Shown here piece after piece: positions 1 through 12,555 of a stretch of 64,000 nucleotides of DNA. The DNA comes from Mya arenaria (taxonomy: Eukaryota > Mollusca > Bivalvia > Myida > Myidae). The position numbers and the translations under genes were made by a program. Where the stretch lies: assembly GCF_026914265.1 (NCBI RefSeq), contig NC_069130.1, forward strand, positions 14,527,886-14,591,885. Direction: 5' to 3'. Position 1 is the stretch's first letter. Each line of letters begins with the position of its first letter. Below the pieces are notes generated by a model. That model ran no database searches, was not told the origin of the DNA, and saw nothing but the letters and a program-made list of their open reading frames with translations.

Positions 1-2160
1 TAAAGTAGCCTTTCTTATTTAAATCGTTTTATCATTTAAAACATATTTAAAACCTTCACTACTTTCTATATTTATGACGTCATCTAACCGAGTTTGACGT
101 CACCATTTCAAAGAAAGCAAATTTCGTTGACAATATAGTGCTTCTGTAACGATTTGTATTAAATATATTTCGTTTAAAATGCTCGGATAAAAATATTTTG
201 TTTTAATTTCTTCGGATACTACATGTATTTCTGCAATGAATGAAGCGCGGGAAAAAGCATTGTTTTGTGGGACAATGCCAGCAGCCAAAACGGTAACGCT
301 ATTGCATTTAAGGAAAGTGGCATTTTCACTATAAGCATAGTGTAATTTTTGTCCTCAAACATAACATTATAAACAGTTCAAATAAACTTCATATGTATTA
401 TATAGCTGTAAACACCCTGAATCCCTGCATAATATACTGTCACATGCTTACTATACTAGTGTATGCATTCCTTACACTGCAGTATAAATGTGATGGTCAA
501 AAAACTGGTTTAATACTTGTTTGGTTGACTGATTATACAATGTTCTATTGACATGTAAGTATATATTTTAGGAATAAAGATGGCTGTGAAAATGAAAATA
601 CATTACTTCCTTATTTATCAAATACTGAACATGACCTGAATAAGCTTGTTAGACACAACTGAACATTATGAAAACTCAATTTGTATCATTTATATCATAA
701 AGTCTATTATGAGTTTATACACAACTATATACTTTCATATCTCTTTCAATATACAAAACGAGTCAAGGAATTTAATGTAAACAAAAAAGTTACCTGTAAC
801 GATCCTATCACTTCACACTCGATGTATGGACTGCGGTCTGTTATATATAGTAATTTACGTCCTGCTCTGTGAAACAGTCTGTGCTCTATTTTCTGTATTT
901 GTTGAAATATTAAATGTATGAATATGGTAAAGAGGTTCGATGAATTTTCGAAAATAGTGTTTGCATTTGTTAAGACAGGTTATAAACTAAACAACAATAC
1001 CATTTTGATAATTGTCAGGACACTAATAAACAATGTAATATATAGTTAGTGTTTATGTGTGGTGTTCTACGTAATAAGGTCGGCATGCCGGGAACAGACA
1101 AGCGCCGAAAAAGTGATTTATAAAATTAAAATAAATGCTAAGTTTCTTAGTGTTGAGCACCAAATGCCTCAATTCTAGCCAGCGTGCATGGGCGAACATC
1201 TAAACAACCCACTTAATTATCCAATTAAGGACTTAATGAACATGTGACGGTTGTTTTCGTCCGAGGATGTCATAATTATTCAATGTGTACCTTACCTTTC
1301 ATATCACTGGCGTAAGCATGGGTGTAGACACTAAAGACTAGTTTATAACTTTAGTATAAATGCCAATAACATATTTTCTTTAATATCTGCGTACAATCTC
1401 AATCGTATGATGGCAAGAGTGATCGATGGTTCGTCACCACCAGAAAATGAGTGTTTTCAGTCCGTTATAGTGGTGTGTTAAAACGCAAAAATCTGGGCGT
1501 TATCAGTAGAAAACGTGCATTATTCAGTAAATTCACGTGCCGTTAATGACCGGCTTTTTGTTTTACATACGCGCTACCAGGGCCCGCATCATAACATCGC
1601 TGAGTGACCTGGTTTCTGGCCGAAAGTGGGTCAACGATGCAAACGTTTGCACAAAAATGACGGTATTGTGTACCAGGTTCTTGATATTGTTAAAGACTGG
1701 CCCGCCCTTAAATTATTATTAAATTATTATATTAAGTCAATTCACAATGGAGCAACCGCGAAAGTGTTTCGTCATGAGTTAGAACCAGCAACGCAAAGCC
1801 GCCTGAGTCCAAAGCGCAAGATGCGGAACGCGGTATTTCCATCATTAAATAATATGCAGTTAAATACCGAAAAAGTAATCAACAAATATCACTAACTATG
1901 TAGCTTTCGTTTTCATTCTATAGTATGCTAGCAGAGAGTTTAATTTTTGAATAAGTTCACTTTTATTTATTTACTACGAGAGCGTCTGTCGATGAATGAC
2001 AATACTGTAGTAAACAAACGCCATGGCAATGACCTAGTTCCCACGGTATGTTTATATTTTTCCCAGCTTACTACATGGACAATGACATAGAAATAGATCT
2101 TCACACATAACCGACTGGTATTCTGGACAGCATTGTGGACGACTGGTCTATGAAAGGTTA
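1..2160. other. AT-rich stretch without a recognisable gene
   Basis: Short open frames occur on both strands, the longest about 90 codons at 1626-1895 (+). None shows a domain I recognise, and no phase-consistent exon chain could be built. I saw no RNA gene and no repeat with clear ends. Confidence 0.5.
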
Positions 2161-2335
2161 TAAAATATAAATAAAATTAAATAAGTAATACAAATAAAAA
2201 CAAATAAAATAATAAACAAATTAACAGCAATAAATATCAATAAAAGTATAGATCAATAAATTGCTGAATAAATAAATTGATAAATAGATGAATAAATGAG
2301 TAAAGATAAATCAATCAATAGATAAATAAACACGT
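2160..2335. repeat. A-rich low-complexity tract
   Basis: The plus strand is a run of interrupted AAATA/AATAA/ATAAATAA words. This is simple-sequence DNA with no coding potential. Confidence 0.8.
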
Positions 2336-2805
2336 AAATAAAAACAGTTGCAGACCAAACTGAAGGAACGGAGAGCGTACATGATGTAGGAACAGAAATT
2401 GCAGCTGAGGCCTCTGATAATGATTTGGATGAGATTGATCTCGTAAACCTAGATGTGTAAAACCAGAAGCGACTGTAAAGAGTACTATGTGAGCAGTCAG
2501 GAAGTTTAAAGATTGCTTAAGTTTGTCTCTTATAAGTAGATTTTGATACATGTAACCACACAGAACAGTCTTAAATGATATAAATATAGACAATTAAATG
2601 TGGCATTTCATCAATAGATAAACTTTAACGCAAACCTAGCATTATTATTTATTTAAATTTTGTCCTTATATTTTGCTTGCTTAAAATTTGATTAGGATAT
2701 GGAAAAAGGACAAAACAGAGAAATATCACATTCATTTCTATGATAGATTTCTATATTATCATATATGGGAACATACAATAGGATAACCTTAAAACATATT
2801 AGCTT

Positions 2806-3740
2806 GGCAACAGAAACGTGGTCTTACAATAAACCTTCAAACTGTTGAGGCAACAGAATCGGGGCACATCCTGAGCAAGTTTTATGCAGAGGTCCGAACA
2901 GAGAGCAACAAACTGTGAATTATGCGTAGTATAAGAGCCGGTATAAACCATGCTATTTTATCCACACCATGCAATAGGTCATTTAATAATATTAATAACC
3001 AGGAGTTTCTGAAAGCCCACACTACGCTCGAAATCATGTGTAAGAAATGGGTTGGTACTGGCCGTACATCTCATCACCCCGCAATTGATCAGGGAGATTT
3101 GCTTAAAATGGAAAAATATTTTCAAACTTTAAATGTGACCAAGAAACCCAAGTTAACACATTTTGTTGTTTCCTTTGCTATTTCTTTGCGAGAAGGGGTA
3201 GAGAGGAGTTCATGGAATTAACAAAGGAATCCTTTCTCAAAACATGGATTACATAGGAAAATAGTATTTGACAGAGTCATTGCCCCAGGTTTCCAAATAT
3301 TGGCAAGGAGAGTCCTCAAGTAAAGCTTGGGACTATTCTGACATAAGGGCCTGTGGCAAAAAGCTGGGTGACTCTGAACTAAACATTGTTGATGTATACA
3401 GGTTTCTCCATTAAAACTGCAATATCCGTCATGTATCAGGCAGGAGTGAACATTTAATACATTTGTAAAACAAAACACTAAAGGGAAGAGTCACTGAAAC
3501 ACTACATCAGTGGTTAATCCCCTGCTCAAAAAACATTGTGCTTTAGGGAAGGGCCTTGGAAATGTTAAGTCCCTTGTTGAGACTGAAAGCTCAACATCTT
3601 GCATACACAAAAGCCCAAATCAAGCCTAAAATACTTTCTGCCAGAAAAAACTTATCCACATTTCCAATCGTTGGCAACCAAACATTTAACGTTACTGGTG
3701 GAACATGTCACTTTCATTATAATAGTGAAAAATGAATCAT
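2806..3740 (+). pseudogene. Crypton / DUF3504-type tyrosine recombinase relic
   Basis: Read across several frames and stops, the plus strand gives pieces of the domain found in Cryptons and domesticated relatives (ZMYM2, QRICH1, KCTD1 type). A block containing LSKFYAEVRTE (about 2866-2905) is followed after a frame change by IRAGINHAILSTPCNRSFNN (about 2931-2990) and a segment with HHPAIDQGDLLKME. A later piece with KLGDSELN (about 3360) matches the region before the C-terminal catalytic half in family memory. Multiple stops and frameshifts mean it is dead. Family assignment rests on remembered conserved blocks, not on an alignment. Confidence 0.55.
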
Positions 3741-4405
3741 TGGATGAAGAGATATATCTCGGGTTGTTACAGCAGACTTAAAGCTTTTTCCAGAACGTAA
3801 GCTCAATTTTGGGTTAATTTAGAGTCTGACATTGGTACATTTGAGAATTAAATACCCCTTTGGAACTTGAACTAGATTTACATAGAAATTTGTCAATATA
3901 TTTTACCATTTAAGTTACCATGACTGTTTAGTAATACAGAGAACTCATAAAGAAACATATTTATGATATTGAAGTTTTCAGTTATTGTTGATTACAGTTC
4001 CAACCTTTTTCTTGCACGTGGTATCTGTCTGGAACAAGTTTTTCAGCATAAGCGTAGTTGTATGTTTACAAAAATATTATTAATCATTTAAGATTCGAGC
4101 AAGAACTATTTTCAGACTAGTGGACATTTTAAAGTTTAATGTGTTTTCATAGCATCGGCTTGGTAAGTTTTGGCAACGGCTGTTGTAATTTGGTTATAGT
4201 TTACCATATCATTCATGTATCATATGTATTGTGGTTTTAACGGTAATATTATTGCTTTTTATCAAGTTGATTTAAGTACAAACGATGTGTTTTGTTCTAA
4301 ATGAAGTACTTATTTCACTGTTATGTTATGCTTGACAAAAGTGATTATGTTTTATTGAAACAACTTTACTGTGTGTGTGCAGTTCAATTATCTACTGATA
4401 TTAGT

Positions 4406-4566
4406 CCAGGGATCTCAATAAGAACCGGCTGCCTCAAAAATACAGTTTATACAACTTTTTGTCCGGTTCAAAATTGAAACAATATAAAAATTATCAAAAT
4501 TATCTGGTCCCTTACATTTCTTTTCGGGACAGTTCAAGTTCAACCAAAACTTATTGAGAACCCTGG
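4406..4566. mobile_element. Short MITE-like element with terminal inverted repeats
   Basis: The left end CCAGGGATCTCAATAAG and the right end CTTATTGAGAACCCTGG are inverted copies differing at one position. They bound 161 bp of AT-rich DNA with no ORF. No clear target-site duplication is visible, so the superfamily is unknown. Confidence 0.6.
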
Positions 4567-5299
4567 TCTTTTTAACACCAACATGTTATGAATTTCAACA
4601 TATATAGCTGTATACAAATATTAAAGAAATGACATTTAACTTACATATTTTCTTGCGAGTTGTTTTGTCCTGGCTGGCAGATTACTAGATTATACAATAG
4701 TACAATCTGCATTTTAAAGTATTCCCTAATATTTATCCAGACCAAACCCAACTTACCATTTAATCCTAGGGATAAATACGTGAGGTCTTTCTTAAGTAGT
4801 CATTCTGTACGTCTTGCTTGCACAACAACTGATTTCGAACTCCCAGATATCTGTCAACATACCAATGACGTCAGCACTTTGTATGTAAACATGTCTAATA
4901 GTGTACTCGCACTACACTCTCCTCCTGTTTCTTTGTTTCAGACAGCACCGGGGTTGGCTGAAGACCGGTCAAGTCAGAATTAATTAACAAGACCGCTGCT
5001 TTGTGACTGGTCCAACCAGGGAGTTGAACGAGCCAGCGACGACTACAAAAATATCTACACAAGTAAATATTTACATCCATCACTTCTTGTTGGGGCTACT
5101 TGAAGTAACCATCTGCAACTAGGTTTTATGGGCTCAACTTTTGTAAACCCATCTACTTCACCTTCGCCCCTCCCGCCTAGAAGAAAAGGAAGGCGGCCAG
5201 TCCTGTACTTCAGGATACTGCATACAGCCTGTGACCATAAGCGTTGGTTGACATCGATTCTTCTTTTCCCCCTGGATCCCATTTCCTGCTATCAGCTAC

Positions 5300-6605
5300 C
5301 ATAACTGTCGACGAAGCAAATGATACTTCAGCAACAGCTTCTTGCGGCGATCCCCCTCGGTTATCCGGGTTGCCACTGTTGTTGCTGACTTAATACTATA
5401 TGCTCGCTTCGCACTTTCCAATGCGGCTGTAGCCCCCACTCCCTGACAGACGCTGCCGGATGCTGGGTTCCTGAAGGCGCGACCTCAGCCTTCTGCGCTG
5501 CCACCTGAACTACATCTACAGCCCGGGAAAATGAACCACATTAGTTGTCAGCCCTAACACATTTATAACAACCACCGCAAGGAAGATCTTGGACTGCAAC
5601 TCCAGCTACATATGAATTGCAGTGACCAGGATGTGACTTCTTTCATGATCGGCACTCCAAGACCATGTTGAACTGAGTCAATTCCTCAATCTAACAAGCT
5701 AACTGATCCTGCGGTTCTTTGAAACTCAACAAGCAAGTCAAACTTGAGTGATCGGTCCGGACCTTGAAAGGTCAACCGAACAAATGAGTAGATCTGACGA
5801 CTGTTAACAGCTCCTTTCTCGTAGTGCAGTATTTCTGCTCCTCTTTCGTTAGGATGTAACTGCCATAGGCAATGTCATGTTCTGCACCGTTCTTCATTTG
5901 CAAGAGCTTCGCGCTAACAACATTGTCCGACACATCGCAATCCAAAACAAACTCACATACCGTTTTTGTGAATGCTGACATGAATTTTAACAGGCAAACC
6001 TTGACAAGAGGTACAATCTCGTCTATTACTGTACCATCAGCTGGCAGAGAGCCTGGTGTCGAACAAGGAGCAGGTGTTTTGCCTTGTCCTTCTGGCTGTT
6101 TGTCATTTGGTACTCATTAAATGTAACAATAGCTGCAGATGGGGCGTCTGGTAGTGTATTGGATGGTACGGTCTTATTAGAAACAAGTTTGCTACTTACC
6201 TCGTTTCGATGGGTCGAGGATTAGCTCACTATCCTGACTCTTTTGCGTTTAAAAAACGCCTTAAAATCCTTTCTGTTGGGACATTCAGCGATCAAGTGTG
6301 ACTTACTATCACATACGTAACAGATATACGTACCTCGAGGGCGATTAAAACGTTGCTGACTGCTAGGCTGCTGAGTGCGCCTCGCTTCGCCAAGAGCCTT
6401 CACTTTTTCTCGCAGACTCTGTTATTCTTTCTGGAGAGTGCTCATGTCTAACGCAGGTCCAGTGGTATGCTGAATGGCGTAAACATTTTCTGTATCATCG
6501 GCATAATCAATAGCATTTTGAACGAATTTAGTCTTACCCATAGCACTCTTTGAATGTTGAAACAACCTACGTGGTGGGAGTATCACGCGCCTGGTGTTGC
6601 TGCTA
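5300..6605 (-). pseudogene. Decayed Ty3/gypsy element, gag end joined to RNase H
   Basis: On the minus strand a gag C-terminus (about 6600 to 6221) contains the zinc knuckle CYVCDSKSHLIAEC (C-X2-C-X4-H-X4-C). About 230 bp further on comes an RNase H segment (about 5990 to 5690) with FVLDCDVSDN, a YCTTRKELL block and FKVRTDHSSL. Protease and reverse transcriptase, normally about 1.5 kb between these parts, are missing. Below 5690 the frame decays into a cysteine-containing linker like the RNase H-integrase spacer of such elements. This family differs from the large elements at 15-33 kb in both sequence and strand. Confidence 0.7.
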
Positions 6606-6844
6606 TTTTAGTGCTCTGATATTTTGGATTATTTATGTGTTAACCATTGAGGGTTTCTATGAGATTTTGAGCAAACACTTGTATGAATTATCAAGGAGGC
6701 TGATTGTGGAATTATTTCGATAAAACTTTTCATTCATTTTCTAGATATTTGGATATTAAAAATTGGATATATTAAATATATATATAATAAATTGATTTTT
6801 ATGATAGATGGGTAGGTGTTGGTGAGCGATTATCAGAGGATACA

Positions 6845-7030
6845 ATGTGCTTGATCAGATACAACAGGGGGCAATTATTGGAATTAGCTAAAGTGCCCAG
6901 GAGTTATTCGAAACCTAACAATGACACATTCACAACACTGAAAAGCTTTAATCTCTTAAACTACAGATGTGCCCGGGGAGGTGGTAATTATGTATTTAGA
7001 TCTTGGGACAGCAATGATGGAGTGATATAA
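6845..7030 (+). pseudogene. Possible N-terminal fragment of a non-LTR retrotransposon ORF
   Basis: A 61-codon frame starting at an ATG has the pattern YNRGQLLEL ... TLKSFNLLNYRCARGGG. This resembles the Y-R-x-L-L-x-L ... Y-R-G-x-R-G-G leader seen before some LINE ORFs in marine invertebrates. No endonuclease or reverse transcriptase follows, so at most it is a 5' fragment. The resemblance is from memory. Confidence 0.3.
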
Positions 7031-7284
7031 GTTTATGCATAGCATTAACAAAAAAAAACACCAAAAATCAGTTCACTCAAATACATTAACAATTAAACTT
7101 TTTAAAGTAATCAGTCATTTTCATTTGGCCACTGAATGATATGGTTGACTGCATAAATATGTTACGTGTGTAAAGCCAATTTTACTGAACATATACATAA
7201 ACGATGCAAATAAGTTAAAACTCATTTTGGAGGAGTGCATTATTGAAATTAATCGCCTTCGAATTATGGCATGCTCATGTGGTC

Positions 7285-10200
7285 AGAGAAGCACTCTTCT
7301 TGTTATTGTATTTGCTATTGGAACCAATTACAGTGGCTAGACGAGATGACCCTGTCAAAATTCGGACTAATACAAAATAATAAGCCGGGGTTGGATCTGC
7401 TTTTCTGATCTCTCATAAAACACCCACATCAGTGCTGCTGAATCAAAATGTAGAATTTGACTCGTTCTTTGTGTGTATGTGGCCGAAGAAAAGAATTATC
7501 AATTTCAAAAATTGACGAAATAAAAAGTTAGCTGCTTTCCCGCTGTTTGCCATGTTGGTCAAGGATTACTTTATTGAAACTTAAAATAAGGGCTTATGCC
7601 GGGTATCAATGAAACGGATACATTTTACTTATTAACTGTGCCGGTTATCTAGCAAGACAATGCAGAACACTTTTGAAGGGACGAAGCTAGGTTGGTACTT
7701 ACATTTACTTCATTTGACAAATACAACGCAAACTTCTCATTCTCAGGAGTTAATGGTTTAACTGTCAAATATCAGTTTTTCCTGCATTGCAAACCGAAAG
7801 TGATACGATACCGAAAGGGAAAGAAAATATCTTTTTAAAAATCGTTATATTTTAACGTATGGTCCGTCAATCTTTAAGCATATGTTTAGAGGAACTAGAC
7901 AAATGTTTTCAAACAAAAAAATCATCTAAGGGAAAAAGAAACCCCAACATAAAATATATATAATATATCTATAGATATATAAGTCCAGTGTTCTTTTATT
8001 CAATTATTATAAGGTTGGTAGACAGCTTTCAGCTTAGGTTGTTCATGTGTGTTTAACATTTTGAAAATTATAATACACATACGGATTCAAGGATGTTTTA
8101 GAAGGTTAAAACTTTAACCGTTTAATCGATTTACTGAATAGAGTGTGATATCATTAAACTCATTGCATATTGGGGATTAAACATTTACCAAAACCAGTGG
8201 GTGTTGGTGTTTATATGAACATATTTTTCGTCCAAGTGAGCAAATTTGCACTCGAAGAAATATCTTGTTATATAAACTGCATCATACATTTTATATGATT
8301 TAACAGTATTCGACATTTAAAGCAAAGGTTCATGGTAGGAATTCTTGATTCTCACCATTTCCCTTATTTCTGTGTATTTCTGCGCAAAAACAGGACTTTA
8401 AGAGGGATTTATTAGTATGAAGATTTGAACAAATCTATCGACCGTTCCACCTCCTAAAAAGGCTATAAAGTTGACAAATTAAGAGAGTACATGCTGAAAA
8501 CGGAGTACGATTGGGGGGATAAAGCACTGTTGGTTTGCACAAAGTTTTTAAATTTACAGATAACCTTTTGTGTATAACATAAATTATTTCATGGTGTATG
8601 TTTATCAGATAAGACCGTATGAGTAGTCGAAAATATACGTTTTTCTTTTCCACATTTATATGTCATGGATAAAAAGTTTACTGTTGAGTATTTTTGGAAA
8701 AGGCCTTTGGTATTTGTGTCATTGAGCATGTATGCAGACAGGTTATGGATGAACGGCTTGTCCGTGTAGTTTCCAATGCATGTAAAATTCATAGCAATGT
8801 CAACTCATTGATACATGCAGCGTTTTCTAACTACCAAACTTATTTAAATGCATGTATGTCATCAACCTTAACTATAAATGCTGCATTGGACAATACCTGT
8901 GTCAAACTCGCGTTAGATTATGAAAGTGCCTCGATCTGGTATGCAATTCTCGGAACGGAAGTTGAGAACGTTATTGGCTTTTTGGGTTAAAGTATATGGT
9001 CGTGGATCTTGGAGGTAAGTGGCACTGTGTTAAAAAAAAATTTACAAAGTGTAATGTATTGTTGATTCATTAAAACAACATACTTTATTTGAGTAACTAA
9101 TGCAGTAAACTTGCTTTTCGACTGCATCCTTTCCAAATATTTAAACAAATTCAAAACAATGCCTCTTTTTTACAGAAGGCACCGCAGATATATTAGTTCA
9201 TGAAAGAAAACCAAGTGGGACACTTTGAAAAATCCATAAATTCAGCGGCGGTCCATGGGAAGGCATCTTTGTGGATGAAAATTATGAAAATGCTAGGTGG
9301 CTTATATGGGGAGGAAAGGCACTTGCTGATATTTGCAACGACGAAACTAGCGACTTCCTAATATAATCAGGGACTTTAAAGATGGGAAGCGAAATTACTG
9401 CATTTAAATAAATGATATAATACTAATAATCCGTCTTTCAGCCTTGCAAAGAAAACTGTCGGGTACATTTTCCTTGACACCTTTACCGGAGAGGTTTGCT
9501 TTCATGGAAATATGATTCACTCGCTATAAAAGTAAGAAAAAAAAATAGAATTGCTTTATCTTTAGTTCGAAAATGGTTCGATGATCCATATGAGAGACTT
9601 ATTCGAAATGTGAATTCACTACTTTCTGACATGTATGAAAAAAGAAACCACTAGACAAGTCGGCGCTTGGCTCAACCCCCTTACTTTCAAGAAGAAAGAG
9701 GAACGAAATAACTGGAGAAGTTTGATACAACAGTTGACAAAGACATGGTTTAAAAGGCCAATCGATCTGCTGGTGCAGCATCATCTCTTTTAGCTAAACC
9801 AAAGATGAAAAGCCTGCAGTCCGTTATTTTGGTGGGCGGATTCTGTGAAAGTCCGTACGTTCAGGAAGGAATGAAAAAGTTTGCGCAATACAGATCGTCA
9901 CTCCAGACGCAGGCCTCGCCGTTTTAAAGGGCGCTGTGTGGTTTGTGTCCAACCCCGCAATAGTCTCCTCTATTATTATCACGTGCATGTATTGAACAGC
10001 AATGTTCTTCGAGATTGATGAAAAGAAACATCAAGCAGAGAAGACAGTTTTGGAAAATGGTTAAAGGCGGCAGATAATTGTTCTGAGGTTGACGTGCGGG
10101 TGAACGAGGAGGAGGCGGGAGTGGACCAAAAAAATCCTATAAGTAAGTATCACTCACATCCGTTTACATGACGACACATGGGAACACCGAGTTCACAATA

Positions 10201-10316
10201 GACCCGGGTTACGAATTTATAAGCTTTGAGTGTTGCACGGAGCCTATACAAACAAGGTTTCCGTTCGGGGATACAGAAGTGCACTGGAAATTTAGCATAT
10301 ATGACCTTTGAGTGTT
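7285..10316 (+). pseudogene. Decayed HSPA12-like HSP70 gene, copy 1
   Basis: The order matches the intact HSPA12-like gene at 40400-43058. An exon 1 relic (about 7300-7495) keeps an IGTNYSGY-like phosphate-1 loop and SVLLN. An exon 2 relic (about 7512-7575) matches AFPLF-M. An exon 3 relic (about 8880-9013) reads KLALDYESASIW and, after a frameshift, YMVVDLGG, ending at a GTAAGT donor. The exon 4 relic (from 9175) starts after TTTTTTACAG with GTADILVHERK; it later shows WFKRPIDLL, SVILVGGFCESPYVQ and TPDAGLAVLKGAV. Stops and frameshifts are frequent. An intron is kept between exons 3 and 4, so this is a duplicated gene, not a processed copy. The end aligns with the intact gene, including the AATAAA overlapping the stop region. 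Confidence 0.85.
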
Positions 10317-11189
10317 GTCAATAAAACGTTCTGAAACAATCAATATGACCCATATTTGCTTCATCTATTTCATCTGTGCATGTACATGTTACTTTAATTT
10401 GTCTAAAATGTATAGGTTTTTGGACGTTTTAAGTGTTACAATAAAAAATATGCACTTCAAATGGTACATGTGGGGATATGTTGGGTATCAAGTATTCTTT
10501 CATTCCTACTGTGTAATATACTAAGTCTACAGTAAAGAGAACAATTTGCACGCACTTTGTTCTTCTGTTAAAATATATGTATATTTCTGAATAACAGAAC
10601 TTACATCCTAAAAGACGGATTGTGCAACACAGTTAACGCCTGATCCCTTTGGTTACAGGGAACATAGACAGTCTCGTGGATCAGCTGTAGTTCACCAATC
10701 ACTGTTTCACGTAATTGACCCCTTTAAAGTTTATGTATCCAAATACATTTTATTATTCAATGGTCACAGCTAACAACCAGTGGAATGTTAACAGATTAAT
10801 GTACAAGAATAGTTTATCAGGGCCTCACTAAATGTGGCGCAATCATAAACATGGAACTTGTGTATATATTGTTTCATTAGATGTAGAAGGAAACCAAAAC
10901 TCAGGTTTTAAGCGCAGATCTACGTCAAAGAATTATATTTAATGCTAATGAAAAAATGAATGAAATTGTCTGTAAAAGTCTGTTAGATTATGAATAAAGT
11001 CAATATTTTTTTTTATTTTTTTTAACATCATGATATTCTCAATATATGATGTTTCGATTTCACGGAAAAAGACGACAATGGTATTTTTGCAGATATATAT
11101 AAAAAAGGAAGAGTTTGGTCAAGCACAAATGTCTAAACGAGATTATAATAACGTTTTAAATGTGTTTTAAAGGTAAACAAATAAGATAA
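10317..11189. other. AT-rich spacer between HSPA12-like relic and truncated LTR
   Basis: No coding or repeat signature is visible beyond its duplication at about 14420-15292. A 70-codon frame at 10312-10524 recurs unchanged in copy 2 only because the whole segment is duplicated. Confidence 0.5.
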
Positions 11190-12555
11190 TGTTGTGCCCG
11201 GATTTTGGGACACAAAAGACATTAATTTAAAGTTAAACTTGTTCTTGTTATTAACATAAATACATTATAAATGTAACCTATACTATTTAAAGTAATCTTA
11301 TTTAACACTTACCCGATTTTATTCAGAACATGATGATATTCGGAGGGGTAAAAGTATCATGAACTGACTCTGTATTTACATTTGCCAAAAGTGCATTTCA
11401 GATAAACTTTACCCCACCCGGTAATTGTAAGCATTTAGTGAACGTTTTCAACAGATGCATGCTTTTAAATTTAAATCGTTCAACAATAGCTTTCCTCGAT
11501 ATGTTGGTTTTAAGATGCATTTGTTTTCCTCACCGCTGGTGCGACGTTATATCCATATTTCTTGCATTATTTATCGTAAAGTTTCTGTACTCGCACAATG
11601 TCAGCCATTTTGTTTTTCTGCGCAACTTCCGCTCGTTTAAGGTCAAGTGCAGTCATGTATAAGGTGACTCATCTTTTTGATCTGTTTATGTTTACATTCC
11701 AAAACTTAAGGCTATGTCCGGAGCCTTTCTTTGTATCAGTTACATATTTTTCCAAGATGGCTGCCTTTGATTCACTTAAACGTTCTATTTTGTGGCAGTC
11801 ACATGACTGCCATTCAAATCGTTGTCACTGCCATAATTTTTCTTGGCACTGCCAACGTTTTGGGTGGCATTGCCGTCATTCTTATTGGTAGTAGCGTTAT
11901 GCCAACTGTGCGAGTGCAAAAGTGCCACGATTTTCGATGGAGGCAGTCTGAGTCAAGCAATTGTTCAGAGCAGAACCACGTTACGTTTGCTAAAGTAATA
12001 AATCTGAGTTTCAACTGAAATAATTACAATAGTTACATTAAAGAACTACTTGATAAAATAATCACTCAGCAAACGTATAACTTATGTGACTTTGTATGAA
12101 TTGATCATTTATAAGTAGTTTTACTAACGTTCATCGACAAAGTCCTACTAGTGCAGTATACATATTGAAGATATAACGCACAGACAACTTTTATAAGCAA
12201 GTAGGGTGACTTTTGTGAGTTATATCGCTTAGATTGCATTACCAAAACAATATTGAAATCGCGTTGAACTACAGAAATAACACCGCTAGATTAATGAATA
12301 ATATAACAAATAAATTATATTATATTACGGGTTTTTCGGAATGTGCGCACCAGCGAAAACTAGTGACTTTTATTGAATATTATGATATAAATACATAATA
12401 TTTCTGTATAAACATTTGTATCCAGTTCGAGTGATGTTTCACCTTTATTAATGCAATAAAACTGTTAAACTTATAAACTGTTTTCAATACGTGGTTGACA
12501 ATTGGTACGAACTACAGAGTGTCTGCGTAATATCAGAGTTGAGTTGGTTACTTGA
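11190..12555 (+). repeat. Truncated LTR (LTR0) of the gypsy family
   Basis: It starts with TGTTGTGCCCGG and follows LTR1 for 1,366 bp. It breaks off at the duplication junction, lacking about 109 bp of the 3' end (U5), the primer-binding site and all internal sequence. Its 5' flank is the same as that of LTR1 because both belong to the duplicated unit. The core promoter is altered: the TATAAAA of the other LTRs is TGCAAAA here (11915-11921). Confidence 0.9.

Larger units (their letters stand above)
7370..12555. repeat. Tandem duplication unit, copy 1
   Basis: The sequence from 7370 recurs almost unchanged from 12555 (offset 5185). The unit starts inside relic exon 1 of the HSPA12-like pseudogene and ends inside an LTR, at the position equivalent to 16660 of LTR1. 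The junction shows a single shared A. Only about ten differences were seen over roughly 3 kb of shared non-LTR sequence, so the event is recent. Confidence 0.9.

Noticed and set aside
1537-1895. Two overlapping plus frames of 61 and 89 codons
   Set aside because: No recognisable domain, no splice context and no repeat relation. Too little to call a gene.
11438-12018. Open frames of 60-97 codons inside the LTRs, repeated at 15.5, 24.1 and 32.1 kb
   Set aside because: They recur only because the LTR recurs. They overlap each other in several frames, cover the U3 promoter region and show no domain.
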